From positions 62,001 to 126,000 of the forward strand of contig NZ_FOEP01000008.1 of NCBI RefSeq assembly GCF_900110775.1: a stretch of 64,000 bases of DNA, given 5' to 3'. Every line of letters begins with the position of its first letter. Within the stretch, counting starts at the first letter, position 1. The notes below the pieces were generated by a model, which saw only the letters and a program-made list of their open reading frames with translations, was not told the DNA's origin and did no database searches. Made by a program: the position numbers and the translations under genes. This stretch comes from Thalassovita taeanensis (GTDB taxonomy: Bacteria; Pseudomonadota; Alphaproteobacteria; Rhodobacterales; Rhodobacteraceae). Positions 7,228 to 15,638 of the stretch are shown here, in pieces.

Positions 7228-7983
7228 ATGCGCTTTCAACTCAAGAGACTGTCGCTATGCCTAACCGCAGCAATCACTTTAGCGGCTGGTTGGCTGCCGA
7301 GCATCACAAAGGCTCAAACCTACCCAATCGACTGCGCAATCCTCCTCTGTCTGTCCGGGGGTTGGCCCGCTTCCGTGCCTTGCAGCCGTGCCCGCGCCGA
7401 GTTTATTCGTCGCATCACGCCATGGCCTGTAGAACCACCACTGCAGATTTGGCGCTGTCCTATGGGCGCATCTTATGAGACCGAACGGCATCCGAGCAAT
7501 GTAGGCCGGATCTTCGAAACCTTGTTTCACGCCAAGGACTATTCGCCCCACCAATCGTTTCCAGGCAATGATGTTGCCGTCCAAACAAAATCAACAAATG
7601 CCGTTTGGCGCTCTCCAGAAACCGGAACGGGCGGCATTCCAGCAGACTTCGTGCTTCGCCTTGTTCAGGATCGTGCTGATATCGATATCAGCGGTCCGGA
7701 GTTCAATTTTGTGCGGTCCATCCGCGTCTTTGACGTTCGCTATGCCCGCCAGCACGAATCCGGGCGAGATGGGGATTGCAACCGAAGTGCGACCGTGGTC
7801 CTCGGCACATATGGGACCCAAGGTGACTTCGCGTGGCAAAGGTCTTCCGTCACTGCCCTTCCTTCGGCTCACGTAGGTCTTGAACGCTGGGGCGAGCATT
7901 GCCCTGGCATTTATCACCGATCCGTCTTCGTCGATTGGCGTGACTATGAGGGCAACTACGGGTTCGAGCAGGTGAACTACTGA
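7228..7983 (+). CDS. Conserved secreted protein of the transfer region, unknown function
   Basis: From the ATG at 7228, preceded by AAAGGGG, this is 251 residues with a signal peptide (basic start, hydrophobic core, likely cut near ITKAQT). The mature part opens with a cysteine-rich stretch (IDCAILLCLSGGWPASVPC) followed by FIRRITPWPVEPPLQIWRC. An upstream ATG at 7201 would add nine residues. I do not recognise a family by name, but I recall similar proteins next to Rhodobacterales T4SS loci. A periplasmic role in conjugation is a guess. Confidence 0.7.
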   Translation: MRFQLKRLSLCLTAAITLAAGWLPSITKAQTYPIDCAILLCLSGGWPASVPCSRARAEFIRRITPWPVEPPLQIWRCPMGASYETERHPSNVGRIFETLFHAKDYSPHQSFPGNDVAVQTKSTNAVWRSPETGTGGIPADFVLRLVQDRADIDISGPEFNFVRSIRVFDVRYARQHESGRDGDCNRSATVVLGTYGTQGDFAWQRSSVTALPSAHVGLERWGEHCPGIYHRSVFVDWRDYEGNYGFEQVNY

Positions 7984-8103
7984 CCTGCCGCCACGTAGAT
8001 TTGTCTCGGAAGACGGCTTCTTTGGCGTGTACGACCGCACCGCATACGCGTCGCGGTCCACATGCTGTTTGGCGTTTCGGCAAACACTGCGGGTTCGCTC
8101 TGT

Positions 8104-8331
8104 TCACCTGTCGTCGCTTCTTCCGATCCTCGTCAGCGCATCGAAGTCGATTTCTTGCTTCTGTTCGTCACTTATATCCGGCCGGGTTTCCGATACCGGC
8201 TGGGGCCCTTGGACGTCCCACATCACCGCATGTGAGCCTGTACTCCAGCGATAAACCCAACCAACAACACTGCACCCATCGGTCCCGATCAGATTGGCGA
8301 TCGCGACGCCCTCACCCTTATCATCGTTCAC
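8104..8331 (-). CDS. Small hypothetical protein
   Basis: The GTG start at 8331 is preceded by AGGAAG ten bases upstream and gives 75 residues with soluble, balanced composition (GTDGCSVVGWVYRWSTGSHA in the middle, acidic C-terminal half). Overlapping reading frames look like GC-driven noise, whereas this one has protein-like composition. No family is recognised. It could be a false positive. Confidence 0.45.
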   Translation of the reverse strand: MNDDKGEGVAIANLIGTDGCSVVGWVYRWSTGSHAVMWDVQGPQPVSETRPDISDEQKQEIDFDALTRIGRSDDR

Positions 8332-8500
8332 TGTTTACTGACTTCCTGCACTGTGGCGCTGCGAAATGCGGCGTGTGGTTGCAGAGTGTTCACTACGACC
8401 ATGCACCAGCCTTCGTTGATTTTGGCTACCTGGTCCTCGATGAGGGAATGATCATCAGACCGGGAAAATGGGTTCCGGTTTTCTCAACAATTCATTGGCT

Positions 8501-8758
8501 TTAAATCCTGTGGTCGGGCTCCGTGGCGGCTTCAACGATCGCCAGAACCTCGAACGGGTCAAAGCCGATGGCGCGCGCCAGAACGACCAGCTCGACAACG
8601 TCGACCCGGCGCTGACCGCTTTCAAGGCGGGCAATGAGGGATTGGTGGCATCTGAGCTTGGTCGCCAATTCATCTTGGCCAAGGCCTGCCTTGATCCGAG
8701 CGTCGACCAACGCCTGGCAGAGTGCCACCTGCCCTTTGCTTCTGATTGTTTTTGCCAC
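8501..8758 (-). CDS. XRE-family helix-turn-helix regulator
   Basis: This 85-residue protein, starting at GTG 8758, is essentially one XRE/Cro helix-turn-helix domain (LVDARIKAGLGQDELATKL, then SLIARLESGQRRVD). Such small stand-alone regulators often control conjugation genes. Two inverted repeats stand immediately upstream at 8761-8818 and probably form its own operator. It may also act on the transfer-gene sites described here; that is not shown by the sequence. Confidence 0.88.
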   Translation of the reverse strand: MAKTIRSKGQVALCQALVDARIKAGLGQDELATKLRCHQSLIARLESGQRRVDVVELVVLARAIGFDPFEVLAIVEAATEPDHRI

Positions 8759-8760
8759 GC

Positions 8761-8818
8761 GTCACATACCTTTTGTGACGTCGCTAGCGGATGAAATCTG
8801 TTATCTAAAAAGTAGATA
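8761..8818. promoter_or_regulatory. Two inverted repeats upstream of the XRE gene, probable operators
   Basis: GTCACA-N7-TGTGAC at 8761-8779 abuts the start codon, and TATCTA-N5-TAGATA lies at 8802-8818. Both are perfect 6-bp dyads with centres about 40 bp apart, fitting autoregulation by the XRE protein. Confidence 0.55.
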
Positions 8819-8882
8819 TTTGAGGGTGTTATCGGCGTCTGGTTTCCATGGGCTGCAAGTCTGATGCTCCCGAGGTTGCCCA

Positions 8883-9203
8883 TCAATCCCCTACCAATTG
8901 CAGAAATCGGCCATAGTCTTCACTGACTTCGCGCGCTTCCTCGAAAGCACGGGCCCGTTCACCGTCGAGGCAACGGAAGTAGCTCTGGATATCCTGGATG
9001 TAATCTTCGAAATCGCCACGGATGATGTCTGCATAGTCCCGCGCTGCCTGCGAATCGCTTGGCAGAAAAGGACGGGCCGGGGCGAAGCAGGATTCTGCGA
9101 AACCCGCGCCAGGGACAACCAGGAGTATCGATACAGCCCGCAATAGGTGTTGGCCTCTCAACCTTGGGTTTCTCAAACCTGTTATCTCCTTGATCGCAGA
9201 CAC
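8883..9203 (-). CDS. Small exported protein, unknown function
   Basis: This 106-residue protein has a signal peptide (hydrophobic core LLRAVSILLVVPGAGFA, cut before ESCFAP) and a helical acidic mature domain with two cysteines. No known domain was recognised. It is divergent from the gene at 9333 and shares with it the intergenic AT-rich site at 9265-9284, so it is probably co-regulated with the T4SS genes and may act in the periplasm. Confidence 0.72.
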   Translation of the reverse strand: MSAIKEITGLRNPRLRGQHLLRAVSILLVVPGAGFAESCFAPARPFLPSDSQAARDYADIIRGDFEDYIQDIQSYFRCLDGERARAFEEAREVSEDYGRFLQLVGD

Positions 9204-9264
9204 TGGCCGTGACTAGTGTTTGCGTGACCAAACTACAGCTAAAGCACGATATTACATCTTGCGG

Positions 9265-9284
9265 TTGTTATTATACTATCGTAA
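9265..9284. promoter_or_regulatory. Shared AT-rich transfer-region site B
   Basis: On the minus strand this reads TTACGATAGTATAATAACAA, close to the sites at 7174, 31035 and 40081. It lies between two divergent genes (9203 minus and 9333 plus) and could serve both. Confidence 0.45.
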
Positions 9285-9332
9285 CTCTGGGCTTCAAGTG
9301 GGAATGCCTAGGGTCGCGCCATTGGAGAAAGC

Positions 9333-9713
9333 GTGAGCCGGGCCATGAACTGGGACATCGAAGCACCAAATGTGGTTACGGAAGCCAGGTTCCGCGAGCT
9401 CGTGGAAAGCGGCTATAGCGCAGAAATCCTGTGCCAGGAGTCGGCACATAAGAAAGGCCCCAGCTATTACGGGGTCTGGATCATGCGCGTTGTCTCTGAT
9501 GACGGCGTGGAAAAGCTCCTCGTCACCGCCCGCACGCGGACGACCTACAACGATATCAAGATCCGCGAGTTCAAGACGATCTCCGGCGTGGTGTCTTTCT
9601 TCATTGGCCTTGGCTTTACGCATGTCGACCTGCCGCTTGAGGCGGGTACAAGCCGCACGCATAAACTCGCCCCGTCAGACAAAGCCCCATCAGACTTGGG
9701 CACTGGCAACTAA
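9333..9713 (+). CDS. Conserved hypothetical protein at the head of the T4SS operon
   Basis: This 126-residue soluble protein (GTG start 9333, or ATG 9345) has a compact alpha/beta-looking body (YYGVWIMRVVSDDGVEKLLV, then IREFKTISGVVSFFIGLGF) and a polar tail. I do not recognise the family. Its end overlaps the start of the lytic transglycosylase gene, so it is the first gene of the virB operon and could be a regulator or accessory factor. Confidence 0.7.
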   Translation: MSRAMNWDIEAPNVVTEARFRELVESGYSAEILCQESAHKKGPSYYGVWIMRVVSDDGVEKLLVTARTRTTYNDIKIREFKTISGVVSFFIGLGFTHVDLPLEAGTSRTHKLAPSDKAPSDLGTGN

Positions 9714-10377
9714 CCTCGTCTGTCTCTGGCTGGTCGCAGCACCTGCCTCAGCGCAAATGGTCCTGATCATGGAGAGCGACGGCTCTCTGACCCCGTCGCG
9801 GTCTCAGAGCGGTTTTGCTCGAAACTACAATGACGGCGTTGGTCTGGGATCGGCGTCCGATGGTTTGGCCATTCTTGGTGAGACTGAAGCAGCTTCCGAA
9901 CTTGACTCGCTGAGGCTTGCGGCACTCGCCCAGCCAGCACCCCTGCCCCGCGCAGACGTTCTCTTGGGCATCGAGGCAACAGCCCTGCGCTATGTCGGCC
10001 ATCCCGGCCTGCGCCGCGCGGGACTGTCCGTCACGGATTGGCTGGCTCTCTACCGGGCCAATATCGAGGTGGAAAGCGCCTACAGGCAGAATGCCGTCTC
10101 GAGCGCGGGCGCCATTGGTCTGGGCCAATTGATGCCTGCTACTGCCCGAGATCTCGGTGTGGATCCTCATGACGCGCTGCAGAACCTCGACGGCTCCGCC
10201 CGCTACCTGACAATGATGCTGGAAAGCTTCGGCGATCCGCATTTGGCGCTGGCAGCCTACAACGCCGGGCCGGACGCCGTACGCCAGTACGGTGGCATTC
10301 CCCCTTACAGAGAAACCCAGAACCACGTGGCCCGCGTCATGGCCGTTGTGGCCCGATTGGAAGGATCAAATTCATGA
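9622..10377 (+). CDS. virB1: VirB1-like lytic transglycosylase
   Basis: The SLT domain is clear: catalytic Glu in ANIEVESAYRQNAVS, then GAIGLGQLMPATARDLGV, YLTMMLESFG and LALAAYNAGPDAV. It cuts peptidoglycan to let the conjugation apparatus through. The signal peptide is LVCLWLVAAPASA. The start is unclear: ATG 9622 overlaps the preceding gene and gives a long basic leader, a CTG lies at 9700, and ATG 9757 would lose the signal. It overlaps virB2 by four bases. Confidence 0.85.
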   Translation: MSTCRLRRVQAARINSPRQTKPHQTWALATNLVCLWLVAAPASAQMVLIMESDGSLTPSRSQSGFARNYNDGVGLGSASDGLAILGETEAASELDSLRLAALAQPAPLPRADVLLGIEATALRYVGHPGLRRAGLSVTDWLALYRANIEVESAYRQNAVSSAGAIGLGQLMPATARDLGVDPHDALQNLDGSARYLTMMLESFGDPHLALAAYNAGPDAVRQYGGIPPYRETQNHVARVMAVVARLEGSNS

Positions 10378-10769
10378 TGTCCCAACCTTTTTGGAAATCA
10401 TTCCTCAAAAAACTTATCGGCAATGTCACGAGAGCGCGCAGCGCGGCAGTGCATTGGCGATACCGCTTTTTCCAAACAAGTTGGATTTCAAACCTCTTTG
10501 TCGCCTCGCTGGCGCTATTCCTGCTCATTGCCGAGCCCGCCCTTGCACAGAGCATCGATCTCTCCCCGATCCAAAGCCTGTTGCAGGGCATTGTCGATGC
10601 GCTGACCGGCCCGCTCGGCGTCGTGATTGCCACACTCGCGGTCCTCGGCGTTTTCTTGAGCTGGTTCTTCAACATCATCGACCTGCGCCAAGCGCTTTGG
10701 GTGCTTGTCGGCATCGCCGGTGTCGCGGCTGCCCCGACGATCGTTGCCGCGGTCTTTGCCGGTGGCTGA
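10374..10769 (+). CDS. virB2: VirB2-type conjugative pilin precursor
   Basis: This 131-residue protein has a long signal (cut after AEPALA, about residue 59) and two hydrophobic helices separated by a short polar loop (FNIIDLRQ), the TrbC/VirB2 pilin plan. The N-terminal leader is unusually long and basic because a ~100-bp palindromic element occupies codons about 4-36. It overlaps virB1 and virB3 by a few bases each. Confidence 0.88.
   Translation: MMSQPFWKSFLKKLIGNVTRARSAAVHWRYRFFQTSWISNLFVASLALFLLIAEPALAQSIDLSPIQSLLQGIVDALTGPLGVVIATLAVLGVFLSWFFNIIDLRQALWVLVGIAGVAAAPTIVAAVFAGG
10384..10482. repeat. Nested palindromic element inside virB2 (copy 1 of 3)
   Basis: The outer arms at 10384-10397 and 10469-10482 pair at 12 of 14 positions. 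The inner arms TATCGGCAATG (10415-10425) and CATTGGCGATA (10452-10462) pair at 10 of 11. The copy spans 99 bp and is read through in frame just after the start codon. The central part aligns with the copy in virB9 (both have CAATGTC and AGAGCGC at matching places). Confidence 0.7.
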
Positions 10770-11040
10770 GCGCTCGCCTCTCTTTCTCGGCCTCGTGCGC
10801 CCGCCGAAGCTTCTGGGCCTGCCCATCATGTACGCGATGGTCTGGCTCTTCGGTTCGGTGCTTCTCTTCGTCTGGGTCCAGCACATCGCGGTGCTGGGCG
10901 TGTCCGCCGTTCTCTATCCGGTGCTGTGGAAGGCCGCAGATTGGGACCCGCGTTTCATCGACGTGATGATGACGGCGCTGCAGGAGACACCGCCCACGCG
11001 CAACCGCAGCATCCATGGCGGGGACAGCTATGCCCCGTGA
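10762..11040 (+). CDS. virB3: VirB3-like T4SS inner-membrane protein
   Basis: The GTG start at 10762 overlaps the virB2 stop and gives 92 residues with the VirB3 pattern: a short cytoplasmic start containing LFLGLVRPPKLLGLP, two closely spaced hydrophobic helices, and a polar tail. VirB3 works with VirB4 in pilus assembly. The virB4 start codon lies inside its last codons. Confidence 0.85.
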   Translation: MAERSPLFLGLVRPPKLLGLPIMYAMVWLFGSVLLFVWVQHIAVLGVSAVLYPVLWKAADWDPRFIDVMMTALQETPPTRNRSIHGGDSYAP

Positions 11041-13405
11041 TGACACCCGTGATGCTGCGCTCGATGCCCGCACAATGACGCCAGACTGGTATGCGCGCGA
11101 GACCCGCCTCGCGCATATGCTGCCCTATGTGAGCCTCGTTGACGACCAGACCGTGCGGACCCGGGTGAACGAACTCTTCCGATGCATCAGGCTCGAGGGG
11201 ATCAACAGCTACACGACCGATGACGCCTATCTCGACAAGGTGACAGCGCTTTTTGCCCGCATCATCGCGCAGCTTGGGCCGGAATTCAGCTATTACGTCC
11301 ACAAGGTCTCCAAGGCCATCAAACCTGATCTCGACCCCATCCGTGAGGACAGCTTCGCGGGCGAGGTGGACCGGCGCTGGCGCGCGCAACTCGAGACCAG
11401 CGGGCTGCGCGACAAGACGCTGACGCTCACCGTCATTCACCGCCCACCCCCGAAAAGCCTCCTGCCGTTCCTCAGCCGCAGCGCACCGGACCGCCTGAAG
11501 GAGGAGACCCGCAAACGCCTGCAGCGTCTCGGTGAGGCCGTGAACGTCTTTCTGTCCGGCCTCACCGAGCTCAAGCCGCGACTGCTCTCGGCCGCATCGG
11601 GGGAGTTGGTCGGGTTTCTGGGCGCGCTCAACACAGGAACCGAGCTGCCGCTCTATCCGGCAAACACCTTCGGCTTTCTGTCCTTCAACGTCGCCAATAC
11701 CCGGGTGACTTTTCACGGAGACCATTTCGAGCTTTCCGAAGGCGTCGTGGGACATCGCTACGGCAAGAGTTTCACCATCGGAGAATACTCGGAAGGCACC
11801 TCCTGCACCATGTTCGACATGCTGAACCTGCCGGTCGACATGATCGTCACCCACTCCTTTACGCCGATCAATTCGAACCTCATGGCGGGCCGGATCAAGC
11901 GGCAAAAGCGGCAGATGCAGGCGAGCCAGGACGCGGCCCTCTCGCTCCTGGAAGCCCTCGACATCGCCGCCGATGATCTCGAGGCCAAGCGCCAAAGCTT
12001 CGGCGAGCATCATATGGTCGTGACGCTCTTTTGCGAAACGCTCGAAGAGCTGCAGTCGCTCAGCGCGGAGATCGTGAATGCCGCCGCGACCGAAGGCGTG
12101 AAGATGATCGGCGAGCGGGTCGCTGCCAAGGCGCATTACCTCAGCCAGCATCCCGGCAACCAGCCCAAGCGCGTCCGCGCCAGCGCCGTCACCAACCGCA
12201 ACTTCGCGGATTTTGCGGCCTTCCACCGGACACAGCTCGGCAAACCTGCAGCACTTACCCCCTGGGGCCGGGTCATCACCTATCTCCCTACGCCCGAGCA
12301 AAGCGCCTACCAGTTTTCCTATCACGAGCAGGGCAGCCCGGACAAAGAACCGACAAGCGGCCATACCCTGATCATGGGACGGCCCGGGTCGGGCAAATCG
12401 GTGCTTTCGGCCTTTCTGATGACGCAAGCCCGTCGCGCTGGGGCGCGGATCTTCGTCTTCGATTACCGTCTTGGTATGGAGATGGCGGTCCGCGCCAATG
12501 GCGGGCGCTACGCTTCCCTGAACGCCGGTCAGCCCACGGGCCTCAACCCGCTCTGGACAGAGACCGATGCGCGGGGCACCGCCTGGCTCTCGGACTGGCT
12601 CACCACACTGCTCTACCGAGCCGACAAGCCCCTGACGCCGGCACAGACCAACCGCATCCAGGAAGTCGTGCGCCAGAACGCGCAGGCCTCCAATCCGGCC
12701 CTGCGGAACTGGCAGGATTTCGCATCGCTTTTTGTGTCCACCGATGATGGCGGCGATCTGCACCAGCGCCTGCTCGAGTGGACCGAAGACGGCCGCTATG
12801 GCTGGATCTTCGGCCAGAGCCTTGCGGACACCTTCTCGCTCAAAGGCGATGTGGTGGGTTTCGATCTGACCGGCATTCTCGACAGCGAGGCCGACAAGGA
12901 GCGGATGGCAGTCCTCTCCTATCTTTTCCGCCGGGTCGAGCGCGAGATCGAGGATCGCCGCCCCACCATCATCGTGATCGACGAGGCCTGGAAGGCGCTC
13001 GACAATGCGTATTTCGCAGAGCGGCTGTCGAACTGGCTGGTGACCGCGCGCAAGCAAAACACCGTCGCTGTGATGATGACGCAATACGCAAGCCAGCTCG
13101 AGCGCACCCGGACCGGCAAGACCATCGTCGAGGCCGTGCCAACGCAGATCCTGCTGCCCAACATCCGCGCGCAGCCTGCGGATTACGCCATGCTGAACCT
13201 CACAGAGAAGGAGCTCGATGTCCTTCTCAACACGGGCAGCAACAGCCGCTTGTCGCTGATCCGTGACGATCAGGGCTCGATCGTCGTCGATGCCGATCTG
13301 AGCGCCCTTGGTCCCACACTCACCATCCTCGGCGGCATGGATAAAGGCGAGGCGCTCGTCGGCGCCGATTACCGCGACCGCCCGGACTTCTGGAGGCTTT
13401 CATGA
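11015..13405 (+). CDS. virB4: VirB4 T4SS ATPase
   Basis: This 796-residue protein (ATG 11015; ATG 11030 is also possible) has the CagE/TrbE/VirB4 N-terminal domain and a C-terminal AAA ATPase domain. Walker A MGRPGSGKS lies near residue 455, and Walker B IIVIDEAWKAL near 653 is followed by MMTQYASQLE. It energises pilus assembly and substrate transfer at the inner membrane. Length and motifs are standard. Long antisense frames over it are codon-bias shadows. Confidence 0.95.
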   Translation: MAGTAMPRDDTRDAALDARTMTPDWYARETRLAHMLPYVSLVDDQTVRTRVNELFRCIRLEGINSYTTDDAYLDKVTALFARIIAQLGPEFSYYVHKVSKAIKPDLDPIREDSFAGEVDRRWRAQLETSGLRDKTLTLTVIHRPPPKSLLPFLSRSAPDRLKEETRKRLQRLGEAVNVFLSGLTELKPRLLSAASGELVGFLGALNTGTELPLYPANTFGFLSFNVANTRVTFHGDHFELSEGVVGHRYGKSFTIGEYSEGTSCTMFDMLNLPVDMIVTHSFTPINSNLMAGRIKRQKRQMQASQDAALSLLEALDIAADDLEAKRQSFGEHHMVVTLFCETLEELQSLSAEIVNAAATEGVKMIGERVAAKAHYLSQHPGNQPKRVRASAVTNRNFADFAAFHRTQLGKPAALTPWGRVITYLPTPEQSAYQFSYHEQGSPDKEPTSGHTLIMGRPGSGKSVLSAFLMTQARRAGARIFVFDYRLGMEMAVRANGGRYASLNAGQPTGLNPLWTETDARGTAWLSDWLTTLLYRADKPLTPAQTNRIQEVVRQNAQASNPALRNWQDFASLFVSTDDGGDLHQRLLEWTEDGRYGWIFGQSLADTFSLKGDVVGFDLTGILDSEADKERMAVLSYLFRRVEREIEDRRPTIIVIDEAWKALDNAYFAERLSNWLVTARKQNTVAVMMTQYASQLERTRTGKTIVEAVPTQILLPNIRAQPADYAMLNLTEKELDVLLNTGSNSRLSLIRDDQGSIVVDADLSALGPTLTILGGMDKGEALVGADYRDRPDFWRLS

Positions 13406-13671
13406 TCCGTATATGGCGTTTCGAGATTTCACCAATAAATCCTGCATCGTTTTTCGCGTTCGAGCGAAGCGAGAGGCAGCGAACAAACGATTCAAGACAA
13501 TCTCGAAACGCCAAATTGTTGGCTTTGGCTGCGCTCGGCGCGCTGGCCTCCTGCGCCCAGTACCAGGAACCGCAGGCGAACTGCTTCACATTCCTCGCGT
13601 CCACGGCACCCGACGCGCCTGATTGCACCTTTACGCCTCTAGATGCGCCGGAGGGCGACATTGAAGTCTAG
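13402..13671 (+). CDS. Small lipoprotein of the T4SS operon, possibly VirB7-like
   Basis: This 89-residue protein overlaps the virB4 stop (ATGA). The hydrophobic stretch KLLALAALGALASC ends in a lipobox-like Cys, followed by a short cysteine-containing mature part. Its position and small lipoprotein form fit VirB7, which stabilises VirB9, but no sequence signature proves it. About 33 codons between the start and the lipoprotein signal come from an in-frame palindromic element, giving an oddly long charged n-region. Confidence 0.65.
   Translation: MIRIWRFEISPINPASFFAFERSERQRTNDSRQSRNAKLLALAALGALASCAQYQEPQANCFTFLASTAPDAPDCTFTPLDAPEGDIEV
13414..13513. repeat. Nested palindromic element inside the T4SS lipoprotein gene (copy 2 of 3)
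   Basis: Outer arms TGGCGTTTCGAGATT (13414-13428) and its exact complement (13499-13513) are 15 bp and perfect. The inner arms ATCGTTTTTCGC (13446-13457) and GCGAACAAACGAT (13479-13491) pair apart from one extra base. The copy is 100 bp long, begins four codons after the ATG and is read through in frame. Confidence 0.8.
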
Positions 13672-14815
13672 CCTGCCTCATATCCTGGCACTTTGCCTGC
13701 TGCCCGGTCTCGGCATCGCCCAAGGCGTGCCGACCAATGACAGTGGGCTGACCGCGCGCGACATCGTCGAGACCGGCGACCGCGAAGCAGACTTGGCTGT
13801 TCAGGCCGACAAGCTTGCCGTGCGCGAACTCATTGCCGAGATCGAACGGGAGCAGCTGGAAACCCTGCAACGCATCCTCGATGCCCAGACCAGCTTCGGC
13901 GGTCAGGGCTTGCCGGCTATGGTCTTGGGGCTGGAAAGCGGCAGCGGGGATCCGGCCCGGTCAGTCGAGGCGGTCTATGGCAATGCCGACATCGACCCCA
14001 ATCCCGGCGGTGCGCAGATGTTCGGCGACGCCACCGAGAACATCGAGCAGCTCATCATCCGCGTCGCCCAGGAGACCAGCGGCTTTGCGGGTGTTGGACG
14101 CGCAGGGCTCTCACCCGTCCAATGGCGCGCGCTGCTGCAAGCGCTGATCTGGCAGGAAAGCCGGTTTACGATTGGGGCACGGTCTCCCGTCGGCGCCTAT
14201 GGCCTCACCCAGATCATGCCGGGCACGGCCAGCGATCTGGGCATAAACCCGGAATATTTCGACAGCCCCTACCTTCAGGTGCATGGCGGCGCGCGCTATC
14301 TCGCGACCCAGCTCAACACATTCGATGGCAACATCATCAACGCCCTCGCGGCCTATAACGCCGGACCCGGCCGGGTTTTCGAGTATGGCGGCGTGCCACC
14401 CTTCCGCGAGACCCAGCACTACGTGTCGGTCATCCCTGAACGCTACAATCTCTATCTAAGCCGTATCGGCGGGATCGAAGCGCTTGGCACGATCGACCCC
14501 GCGCTTCTGGCCAATGCCAACCTCTCAATCACCGGGCACGGTGCCGCCTTCTACGGCAGCAATTCCCCGGCCGCGATCCGCCAAGCCGCCCTGCGCATTT
14601 CCGACATCGTCACGCGGATTTCCGAAACCGAGGACGTGCAGGAAAGCATCGCGCTCAACACCTATGCCCGCGCGGAACTCGTGCGTCTCGTCGCTGCGCG
14701 CATCCGGCTTCAGGCGGCACGCACCCGCGTTCTTTCTGCCGAGGAGTTGGCTCAGGCCAGCGCCCGCATGTCCGAAGGCGCGTTCATGGATTTTACGATC
14801 AGGGAGATTGAATGA
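13643..14815 (+). CDS. Lytic transglycosylase with VirB5-like flanks
   Basis: This 390-residue protein has a signal peptide (cut near GIAQG), an N-terminal helical part (residues 35-85), and an SLT domain at about 160-275 with catalytic Glu172 (WQESRF), GAYGLTQIMPGTASDLGI and ALAAYNAGPG. The C-terminal helical tail (315-390) matches the tail of the next gene's VirB5-like protein: both share ESI-LNT, AEL and end in FMDFT. It looks like a VirB1/VirB5 composite, so the operon has two transglycosylases. It overlaps both neighbours. Confidence 0.85.
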   Translation: MRRRATLKSSLPHILALCLLPGLGIAQGVPTNDSGLTARDIVETGDREADLAVQADKLAVRELIAEIEREQLETLQRILDAQTSFGGQGLPAMVLGLESGSGDPARSVEAVYGNADIDPNPGGAQMFGDATENIEQLIIRVAQETSGFAGVGRAGLSPVQWRALLQALIWQESRFTIGARSPVGAYGLTQIMPGTASDLGINPEYFDSPYLQVHGGARYLATQLNTFDGNIINALAAYNAGPGRVFEYGGVPPFRETQHYVSVIPERYNLYLSRIGGIEALGTIDPALLANANLSITGHGAAFYGSNSPAAIRQAALRISDIVTRISETEDVQESIALNTYARAELVRLVAARIRLQAARTRVLSAEELAQASARMSEGAFMDFTIREIE

Positions 14816-15624
14816 TGGGACATCTGCTCTTGAGGACAGCTTTGGCCACGACACTTGGCGTTGGCTTGCAGTTCAGCGCCCTACCCCCTGCCGCAGCACA
14901 AGGTGTACCGGTCGTCGACACCCAGAACATCGCGCAAAACATCCAGCAGCTGCGGCAGATGATCGAAGACGAGATCCTGCAAAACGAGCAGCTGACGCAG
15001 CTCCGCGAACAGCTTGCCACACTCACGGATCAACTCGCGGAGCTGCAAAGAACCTATGAAGCGCTCACCCGACTTGCCGAGCTTCCCGAAATCATCCGCA
15101 CCGAGATGGAAGACGAACTCAATGGCCTACTCGACCAGGAGTTCGGCGACATCCTCGCCACGATTGAGGCGATCAAGACTGGGGATTTCTCCGGCCTGTC
15201 CGGTTCTGGCGCAGGCGAGATCGAAACCCAGATGGACCGGGTGCTGGCCGATCTCGGATTTGACGACGACACCCTCTCGGAAATGGCCACGAGCGGCAAT
15301 CCCGGGGCTAACCGCGTGGCGACGCAGGCCACCACCGGTGCCCTTGTCTCGGCGGCGGCCCAGAACAGCTATGAGGATGCCGGCCAATCGCTCGAGCGGG
15401 TAGACCGCCTTGTCGGGCTCATCAACGACATGGACGAACTCAAGGAAAGCATCGATCTCAACACGCGCGTGACCGCGGAGCTCGCCATTGCGCTGGTCGC
15501 CATGTGGCAGCTCGAAGCGGTGCAGACCGTGGGCGACGGCACGGGCGGCGTGATCGATGCCGCCACCATCGCCGAAGAACAGCGCTTCATGGATTTCACC
15601 TTGCCGGACCTGCGGGCCGAGTGA
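14812..15624 (+). CDS. virB5: VirB5-like T4SS protein (minor pilin)
   Basis: This 270-residue protein has a signal peptide (cut after PPAAAQG) and a mostly helical coiled-coil-rich body (residues 40-95 are rich in Gln, Leu and Glu). The conserved tail, with KESIDLNTRVTAEL and a final FMDFTLPDL, is typical of VirB5/TrbJ-like proteins. VirB5 caps the pilus and contacts recipients. The start overlaps the preceding transglycosylase gene by four bases. The shared tail with that gene suggests duplication. Confidence 0.82.
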   Translation: MMGHLLLRTALATTLGVGLQFSALPPAAAQGVPVVDTQNIAQNIQQLRQMIEDEILQNEQLTQLREQLATLTDQLAELQRTYEALTRLAELPEIIRTEMEDELNGLLDQEFGDILATIEAIKTGDFSGLSGSGAGEIETQMDRVLADLGFDDDTLSEMATSGNPGANRVATQATTGALVSAAAQNSYEDAGQSLERVDRLVGLINDMDELKESIDLNTRVTAELAIALVAMWQLEAVQTVGDGTGGVIDAATIAEEQRFMDFTLPDLRAE

Positions 15625-15638
15625 TCGCGGGGGCATGA

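Noticed and set aside
8001-8504. Plus-strand frame of about 167 codons
   Set aside because: Its composition (His, Ser, Arg and Cys rich) is not protein-like, and it overlaps the better minus-strand candidate at 8104-8331.
10955-13084. Long open frame on the minus strand (about 700 codons)
   Set aside because: It is antisense to virB4 in third-position-GC-rich codons. Its composition (His, Arg and Gly rich) is noise, while virB4 has all its motifs.
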